The notes under the pieces were generated by a model. That model saw nothing but the letters and a program-made list of their open reading frames with translations. It was not told where the DNA came from and ran no database searches. Position numbers and translations under genes: made by a program. This document shows positions 22,201-31,500 of a stretch of DNA of 64,000 bases, piece after piece (position 1 is the stretch's first letter; the number at the start of each line of letters is the position of its first letter). The DNA is from Aculops lycopersici (lineage: Eukaryota; Arthropoda; Arachnida; Trombidiformes; Eriophyidae): contig WNKI01000002.1 in NCBI GenBank assembly GCA_015350385.1, forward strand, positions 21,312-85,311, written 5' to 3'.

Positions 22201-25200
22201 TCGCCACTGTCTTTCGACACCTGTCGATGTATGAGCAAATTTGCAACGTAATCCCTGTCGCTCAATCGCTCATCGAGTTGCTCCAACGCCGAGTGGTCCA
22301 TTGATTTGCTCGAGTTTGTGTTGGCCGCAGTAAGTAAAAACTCCGTTTGCTTATCCCTAAACTCATCGTTGGCTCTCCTCTCTTGGGCCGAAATTGTGGC
22401 GCCCGATGGACAGGAGCACACGTAGGCGCCACTGTGAACTTCCCCATAATCGTCCAGGTTGACACACTGTATTTTTTGCATGACAAGTGAGGTTAGGTTA
22501 ATTGTTTGTTAGCGGGTAGCTAGCACAAAACTGAGTTACTCAGTCTGGCCAGGAAAGATCTGGCTAATCAGGTTACTCGGCCAAGCGGCTTCCTGATTTC
22601 GCATTAGTTGAGTAGGAGCGACAGTGACACAACAACAATTGCTTATTTTGGTCAGGTATAAAACAGGAGCGATCGGCACCGTTCAATTGAGTCAACAGAT
22701 CATTTGGTAGATATTTAGTGCCAAGAATAGAGAGTTGAAACTGGAAATCATTGCCATCACATCAAGTACATAAGAGTTTACCTGTATACAGGTGAAAATA
22801 TTCAAGTTAATTTCGCAGTAAAATAGTGGAAGAAGGAGGGCATATATCCAAATCATGTTGCCAGCAAGCAGAAAAGCAACGGTTTTCCTATTGGTTGTGG
22901 TGGCAATCCACTCAATTTTGGCCGACGAACACGTAATACAATCGGCCCCGGCGGAAGCAGCACAGGCGCCCGCCGCCTCCGACCAACAACAACAGGAGGA
23001 GTCTTACCAGCGCGTCTACGAAGCATTCACAAAGTTGCTAGCCAACGTTGGCTCGAACTCTTTGGGCAACGCACGTCGCTTGGTATCGCGCCTGAATCAG
23101 CTAGTTGGAACTCCAAGTGGATTGACAACCCAAACGCCACAGGCCAGCGTTGAGAAGGTCGCTTCCGTTCAGGGGGCACAAGTTGTTGGCGCGGCACAGC
23201 AGCAGCAGCAAACGAGCACTTCCGCAAAGGAGCAATCGATCGACGAGAAAACTGAGCAAATATTGACTAGATTGGACGGGGTGAACAAGGAAACGGATCA
23301 GAATACACTAAATCAGCTTAACAACGATGTCAGCAGATTAATTAGCACCCTGAATGACTCTTACCTGCGCAACATTCGCCGAGTCATAGAGCGGGTTAAC
23401 AAAATTGTTGGCTCGGCGCCGAGCGGGCCAGCGAACGCCCTGCACCAGTCGGGCGATCGTTTCGATGATCCCAATGTAAAGCAGCCAGGATTCCCCGGCT
23501 TTGACGAGATTATTATGGCCGTAGACCGGGTGCAGAAATCTTTTGCCCACTTTGTCCGCTCCTCCACTCGCCTGGTGACCTCAGGTTAGGTTGAGTTTAG
23601 ATAACTTTGTTACATTCGCAACAGCGCAAAGTGGTTATTCGGCCTCGGGTTTATTGGTGAACCTGAGGTCGTCGTTGCTGTTGCTGTGTGGTTGGCGCGC
23701 GTTTCGATGGCGCAACTGGCCAGCGGCGCTATTTAAATCAACTCTCCCACTGGCTGGGCACGCAACCTTTGGTATGAGCTCACCGGTTGTGTGGATTCAT
23801 CATCGTCATCATCATCGTCGTCGTCTACTAGATCGAGTTACCTCATGATAATAGTAATAATAATAATAATAATAATCGTCGCGTTCGACGGGGGTAAATA
23901 AAATCCATCGCTAGCTGAGTCTAGACTAGTGGCAATACCAAATGGAGAAATTAGGAAGAGTGTGTGTCTGAGAGAGAGGACGAGAAAAATCATCATTTCA
24001 ATTCCCTTCGGTTGACAGGAAAAAAGAGCAACAGAACGAGACAGAGAGAGGAGGCGCGAAAAGTCCCACGAGACCGTCGGCATTCGTCGACGTTTTCACA
24101 TTCGATGCTCGTCTGTGCAAAGGCGCTGCATTCTCTCAGCTCCTCTCCCATTGCTCGCCAATGGAACACCCAACAGGACGATGAGCAAGAGGAGCCCTTC
24201 AAAATCTATTCCCATTTCTCCCGTAGCCGTCTACGGCAGCCAGATGAGAGCCACGAGAACTAGTGGCCAGTCTTAGTACATGAGCGCTGGAGCGCTAATG
24301 AGAGTGCAGTACTAGTGTGGCATCGACATCACATCGGAGCAGGCGAGTCCATCGCTAATGCCATTGGTCGGCCCAGAGGGAAGCTCACATTTGCTCTCTG
24401 TGTCTCTGCTCGCTTTGCCAATTTTCCATCCACTCGGCTTCTGCCATTTGATTTCCGATTTAGCCTTCCACTGGCTCCACCTCAAACCCCAACTTTTCCT
24501 CTCCCTCCCTCTCGCGCTGGCAAGCTAGCTTGCCAAAAAGAGCTACCCAACTATCTAGCTGAGGAATTGATCAGGGAGAGAGAGACGGCGAGTGAGCAGA
24601 TAACTGAGGTAAAAACAACTTGGAACACGATGAGTGGATTAGTGAGTCCATGATATCATTCGAGGGCCATCACTTTTCTCATCGCCAGTCTCAGTTTTAG
24701 TTTTAGTTTTAGCTTTGGATTCAGAATCAGATTCAAGTGACGTTGGCGTCGTCGTGGTTGTAGTTGTCGCAAAAACATGGACCCCAGCGCGACCTTTTCA
24801 TTTTAGTTGAACCCAACTTGGGCTAGTTTTGTTGCAGGCTCCAGTCACATGCTTGCTTGCTCACTTGTTCACCAACTCGCTGCCCACTAACCAGCAAGCT
24901 GGCGCCGCTTCCTAGTAATTCGGGCTCCAACCGGAAGTGCTCTGGGCCCAGAGGCTCGCGGCGCCTCCGCTGGCCAACTGAATCAATCTTCATTTAGTCC
25001 ATCTGGATCCATCCCTCTACTTGATACTAGCGACATTTTCCTCGGTGACGTTTGTTGCCTCGCGCTGGCCAAAATTTGATGTCGACTGCAAGCGCTCCGC
25101 TCCTCTGCCTGCCACTCAATTCGACTGGAGCGGCCAGCGGCAATATTATATCGAAATTGCCGGCACTTAAGCTTTCGGCCACGCAATTCTGGAAGCCGCG

Positions 25201-28200
25201 GCCATAGCGGCGGTAGGGGCAGTAGTGTGGCGACAAACAACCACACTAACTAGAATAGAGGGCCATCCGTCTCGCTCAAGGAGAAGCGAATTGGTCGATG
25301 GAGTCGATATAAGTCAAGTTGGTGGTTGGAGCCACAATGTAGGCGCGATGAATCTCGGCGAGAGTTGCTCATTTGGCTCCTCGCACAGAGCTGGCCACAA
25401 TTCTGATCCGAACTGGATTGAACTGCACTCAATGGAGGCGAACCGAACGCAAAACTACCCAAGACTAAAACCAAGTTCAAAGACTCGAGTTGCGCGCCCG
25501 GAAGTCGCCACCCTTCCTCCTTCACTGTCTGCTTTTTAGCCTAGAATTTGGTGGCCGCGCAATGGAGTCAATGGAAAGGCGAGCGGGGAGAGGGGAGAAA
25601 AGGCGCTGAGGAATATCGAAAAATCGAGTTGAACAATTTCGCTTCCTGCTCGTGGTCGTGCGGGGCGCGAGAAGTTCCTTGCCAAGACCAAGGGAGGCGC
25701 AAATGATTAATGGGTCGCTCGGCGCCCTCCGCGCCAACTTACATTACTTCAACCACCGCACGGCGCGGTGGTTCGGGAGCGCTGGCCAGAAATGGCAACT
25801 AAGGCGACCACTGGAAGTCGATCACGATGGCTGCAGTAATCGGTGGTTTAGGTGCTGACTGTAGGAGCACTACTGCTCCACTTTACTGCTACTCGCCAAC
25901 TGGTAGCGAGCCAGTTGGCCGCCCACGCGCTTCCCAAAGACGTGAAAACACGCGGCGATCTCATCCGCGAAGAGGTCAATTTTGTGCCCTTCCAAATCTC
26001 GCTCTCCGAATCTCAATCTCTATCTTGGGGCCGCATCTCCAGTTACTTTGCTTGGCCGCTTTTGTTCGAGTTTGTGTTTGTGTTTGTGTTTGTGTTTGTG
26101 TTTGTGTTTGTGTTTGTGTTTGTGTTTGTGTTTGTGTTTGTGTTTGTGTTTGTGTTTGTGTTTGTGTTTGTGTTTGTGTTTGTGTTTGTGTTTGTGTTTG
26201 TGTTTGTGTTTGTGTTTGTGGTGGTGGCGGTGGCGGCGGCGACTCGTTGAGGTGAACGCTGAGTGCAAAGGAAAAAAAACAGCTAGAAGCAACATGAAGT
26301 AGGAGGCCACTTGCTTGCGGTTTACCAAGACTGTTGGCAACTTGATTTGAGTGACGCTTTGGCCGATCTAGCGATTCTATTGAAGTGCCAGGGTGACCCA
26401 TCGAGTGGCCACTGGCCGCTGAACAGGGCGCACACTGTGTGTTGGTGCGTGCGTGCAGCATAAGCTAGGAGGTAGGAGGCAAGAAGTGAAAGGGACGAGC
26501 TCAAATCGGACAACAACAAAGGGGTTACCCGAGAGTTGCAAGTAGTTGGCAAGAGTTAAAAGGCTAAACCAAGTGGCTAACCGCTGACTGCTCACGACGC
26601 GCCCACTTGCCGGCCAAATGCATCGCTCGTGGCGGATTAACCTGGCCGCCAATGAGCACTGCAACCAGGTTGGTTAACCAAAACCAATCTATCCCTCTCG
26701 GCTAGCTCGTTGAAATACTATGCTAGGACACTGAAGCTGCCACCGACCTCCCTCATCACCAATGAGGCCGACAATGCAAATGGAGGAAGGAGGGATAGCG
26801 GCGCCGCCGCCAATCAAATTGAGTGGCGCACGCTGGCCACTGCCATTCTGTCTGTTGTTTGCTTTGGAGCGGCAACTTTTCCCTCTCTGTCGCCTTTTTA
26901 TTCAGGTATTTCCATTGCGCATTCGAATGGCCCGCAAAGCTCCAGAGATAAATACATCAAATGCCAATAGCAGCCGCTTAGTGCTCACTGACTGACTGGC
27001 TGACTGGTTGTTCAACTAACTCGACCCACCAACCGGCTAAAGGGCTTGCGGAAATCAACCGATTGGCCGACTTACCTGATGGGCCAGCGACTAAACCCAC
27101 CCGCCGCCATCAACCGACTGGCCAATCGACTCACTGACGGTCCAAATCGCCGATATCTCCACTATGCTATCAATTGAGCACAAAGCGCTCTCGCACAGCT
27201 TGCATGGGATTGCTTTAGATTTGCTGGCCAACCTAGGCGAGCAGCCGGAAGTTGGCCATGATTTGAAGCGCGCGTTGCAAATAAATTGAACTAAACTCCT
27301 CTCTACTTACCTGGCTGCCTCGAATCCTGGCGCACTGATGCGTGTTCGCCAGAAAACCATTGGACTCGTCGCCTGCGCATTGATTTAACAGCCCACTTTT
27401 GCCCAAATCCAAGCTAACGAACGCGACTCCTCTATTTTAGTTTTGTTTTGTTGATTTCCGGTTTGGCGGGTGGAATTTGTCGGTGGTCCCGTTGGTTTGT
27501 TGATGAAATCGTTTGTTTTGGGCGGTTACTTAGGCCACTGGTTAGTAGCTATACTTGTGTTCAGTTCACTGGCTTAACTTTAGTTTACTACTCCTTTTTC
27601 TCTTTCTCCCAACGCAAGTTGGATTGATTTAACAAGTGGTGATGGCGGCTTTTCCTCTCCTCTCTTCTTTCTCGAGTTGAGGTTGCTCATTTGTCAAGGG
27701 ACGAATCTTGCCTATGAACAACTCTTCACTCAATCAGTAAAATCAATCACACAGCAATAATTAGGCAAGCGCCTCCTTCATTTGCTTAAAGGCAGTTTTT
27801 TCATCCTTTGGGCTAAGAAAATATTTGGTTAAAGTGAATGTAAAGTATGCAAATTGAGTCTCTGGTTGGTGGGGGGGGGGGTGTCACATCATGCATAAAA
27901 ATGTGATTTGCTGGCCAACATTAACAGCTTTCGGTCAAGTCCCAGGGGGGAAAATCTGTTCCTCTTGTTCCACTGACAGCCAACTACAAGCGCAAAAGCA
28001 AAGGCATGAACAACAAGCCAACGACGAGAGTACAGAAGACATCATTAATACTGCCAACTTGGTTGGCTAGTTTTTGTTTCATCATGCCCATGGAATGGCG
28101 CCGAGTTATAGCATAGGGAGTGAGCGAGCGACACTTGAGCTAGATCGCCAGCTTGGCCAGAGGATCTCTTCCGGTGGTTGAACAACAGCACAAGAAAGGC

Positions 28201-28443
28201 TGTTTTTCCTCTCTCTCTCTNTCTCATCTNCTCTCTNNTNTCNNNNNNNNNNNNNNNNNNNNGTACGGTACGGTACGGTACGTACGTACGTACGTACGTA
28301 CGAGGTACGGTACGTACGGTACGTACGTACGTACGTACGTACGTACGTACGTACGTACGTCGTACGTACGTCGTACGTACGTACGTACGTACGTACGTAC
28401 GTACGTACGTACGACGTACGACGTACGTACGTACGTACGTTCT

Positions 28444-28503
<60 letters not shown>

Positions 28504-31500
28504 TGCTCGTTGGTTGCAACCATCTAGTACCAGTTGACTTCACACCGGGCAGACTAATTAGGCGCCATCATCAGTTGGTCGACCACTCTACTTGTGCATC
28601 TCTATTACAGCTCTTTCAATCGATGGTCATGCTACAGAAACTGCAAGCAACTTTGTGTGACGACAAGTGAAAAATGGTCTCGGCACAATGATGAGAGCGA
28701 CCTAACTCGGCCAGTCGCTATGCTACTCGTATTTGTATGGTCCGCTGATTTGCCATTGGGCAGTGGTTAGTTGCCGCTCGCGGCCATGCAGCATCGAGCA
28801 GTATGATCATTGGTTTTGGTTCGGTTACGACGTTTCTCCAATGGGCTGCTCTCTTGGCTCAACTCCTCCAAGTATCTCGTTGCCCAATCTACGAATCCAT
28901 TGCCAGAGGACTGTCCTCTTGGTTTCATGCGATCATCTTGCTGATGAATCTGAAACCAAACCACCGCGTCTCGTGCTCAATTTGGATGATACAAAATCGA
29001 TGCGCAAAACTCCTTCTCAAGATGTGACCAAAGTGAGAGAGTCAGGGAAGGTTGAACTTTCATTTAGCTACAAGTTTACTTAACGCATCGCAACTCGCGA
29101 TACCCAACTCTCTAAACATTGCTCTTGCTTGTCTATCTTGCCTCTTGCATCTCGCATCCGGTTTCTCTTATCTCGCCTCTTTCATCTCATGGTCGTTGTT
29201 CGCCCCTTCCAATTGGAAGTAAATTCGGAACGAGACGTTGGAGGAGCATCAATCAATCATTCCATCAGCTACTATAGCTGTGCGCTCGAACAACAACCCG
29301 ATTCCCCCGAATGCGACTATCCAGTGGCAAGATCCTCGTTGCTCGTGTCGGCGGCCAGCTAGTGCGTCGGCCGATTGTTAAATGATTTAGATAAAACTAC
29401 AAGCAAACAGCGACAATTTCCTCGGCTTGAGTCATTGGAGTTCGGTTTGGTGTTGCTGTCGTTTTGTTTGGTGTTGCTGCTAATGCCGAGGATTTTGTGT
29501 AAGAACGATTATACAAATTCGCTTTTGCACGATTCTATTCGCATCGGAATCGTACACAAAAATAAAAACAAAATCAACAAAACTCCTCTGTATTCTGAAA
29601 CTAAACAATGAATGTTTGCATGTAGCAATAGACTCCGAAACTGAGACCAAAACAAAACAGTGGATTCTATTCGAAATCTGTTGTCTGTCCCACTCGCTGG
29701 CTCTTTGTCTGGCAGGAACTGGCGTTCCACAAAGATAGACACAAAAAGATTCGGCCAGATAAATGCAACAAATTTAAACGCTATTCTTCTAGTGCCTAGC
29801 GACTAAACTCCATGGACACGAGAAAAGCACAGCAAGAGAGTTTAAATGGTGCAGAAAATTAAATGGCCACCGACTAGCTAGACGCTCGACGGGCAAACAC
29901 AAAGTGAAAGTTGCGAGACATAAACACAAACACACTGAAAATCGTGTTCCCTTTTTGGTGCCCCTTTCGGTTTTTCTGGTTGAACGTCAGCTAGCTAGCT
30001 AACAAATTGGGGAAGATTAAACTTGCGGCTCGAGCTTAAAGTTAATTCAAATTGGTTTTAAAACTTGCAAACTATCTATTGTGTTGTTTGGTTCGCTTTG
30101 GTGTGGAGAGGGAAGTGCGAGTGTGGCGTTTGAAATGGCAACGGTAAGTGGCGCGCAAATGGCTCGCGGGTAGTTGTGATGTTGTATCATCGGAAGCGGA
30201 AGAGGCAACGGCAGCAGCAGCAAGTGGTTGTTTTTGCTACATTCTCTTCCACTCACGGCCAAACCACAGCCAACCAATTAGATGCGAGAGGAAAGGAGTA
30301 GCGGATTCCGGACGCGCGGCCAAAATTTGCAATGGAAAACCAATGGCCAGCGAGAGAGGCGAGCTCGCCAATTTGGCTAGCTCGCCATCTACAGCTCACA
30401 GAGCCAAAATACAAGCACAGTGGGATCGCCGGGTGGAGGGGCAGTGCTATTGGAAACTGTGTCTGGGAGTTGCAAAGGGGCTGCAGTGGCGTGGGCAGCG
30501 TAACTCTTTAATTTGCGCCTATTTGTCGACTCTGCCTTCGTCAACAACAGAACGTTTAGACGTAGTAGCAAAATCCAACTTCCGCGCCAAGACTTTAAAG
30601 GTCTGGCTCTTAACAAGGGACCTTAGTGCTTTGGCTCTCGGCGAGTTTGTTAGTTTTGTTGGAAAATAAACTCACGTTGTGTGTAGCTTTCAGCTTCTAG
30701 CCTCTGGACTAAGTAGCCGACAACGACAGCCACTGCCACTGCCACTGCCACTACCACTACCACTAAGGCGTCGGTCAGCAGCAGTGTAATAACCAGCCAG
30801 CCAGCCGGCCGGTCAGTCAGTTGACCAGTGAGCCAGCAGCAAACCCATTCGACCGGCCAACCCAATGGTTTATCTCTCTCTCTCATCGCAAACGTCGGCG
30901 CGCGTTGGCCTTGGCGCGGCGAGCGAGTTCACCATTGGGGCCGCTTAGAATGCGCTCGCGTTTTAATGTTTGGAAACGGCGCCAAGTTTGTCTAGACTCC
31001 AATGGTCCAGGCGGTGGTTACAGCAACAAGGACACCGAGAGGCTAAGGCTCGTAGAAACTTACAACACTCATACACACAATCGTCGCTAGCTTGCCAACT
31101 CAAAGGCTGATTTATTTTTCAGGGCCACCGACTGGCTAACGAGTCATCGCTAGCTACTCTGTGCGCTCGGTAGTTGCTCGGCTACCGGCCAGCCGCAACT
31201 ACTGGTTATTCTGACGCCAGCAAGCAGCAAAGCATGCTTTGTCGGTATGCTTCCTCGCTGCCAATGATACAAATGCGACCGACTGGCCATTGTAGCCTCT
31301 GGCAGCAACAGAGGCAAAAGCAACAACACGGACAGCAACAACAACATTTCCGCCTGCTAATGATCCGACCAGTCGGGGACGGCTGCTGTTTTTTGGCTCT
31401 GTCGTTATGTATAGTTTTCTTGGTGCTACAAATGAGAAGGCAAACGACAGCAACGACCACCACGAGCAGCGCGTTTTCGAACCAAAAGCGAGCGCGCAAC

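Larger units (their letters stand above)
22467..27310 (-). other. Intron 2 of the GPR158-like gene, hosting a nested gene
   Basis: 4.8 kb. It contains a plus-strand secreted-protein gene (22855-23589), a run of TTTGTG repeats (26071-26220) and no other frame I can support. Large parts (23.9-26.0 kb and 26.3-27.3 kb) show only chance frames. Confidence 0.75.

Noticed and set aside
25827..26461. Overlapping long frames on both strands around 26.0-26.4 kb
   Set aside because: They are created by the TTTGTG array, which has no stop codons in several frames; there is no protein outside the repeat.
28106..28543. Frames rich in VRTY or LSLS repeats
   Set aside because: Pure translation of the GTAC and CT arrays and of N bases.
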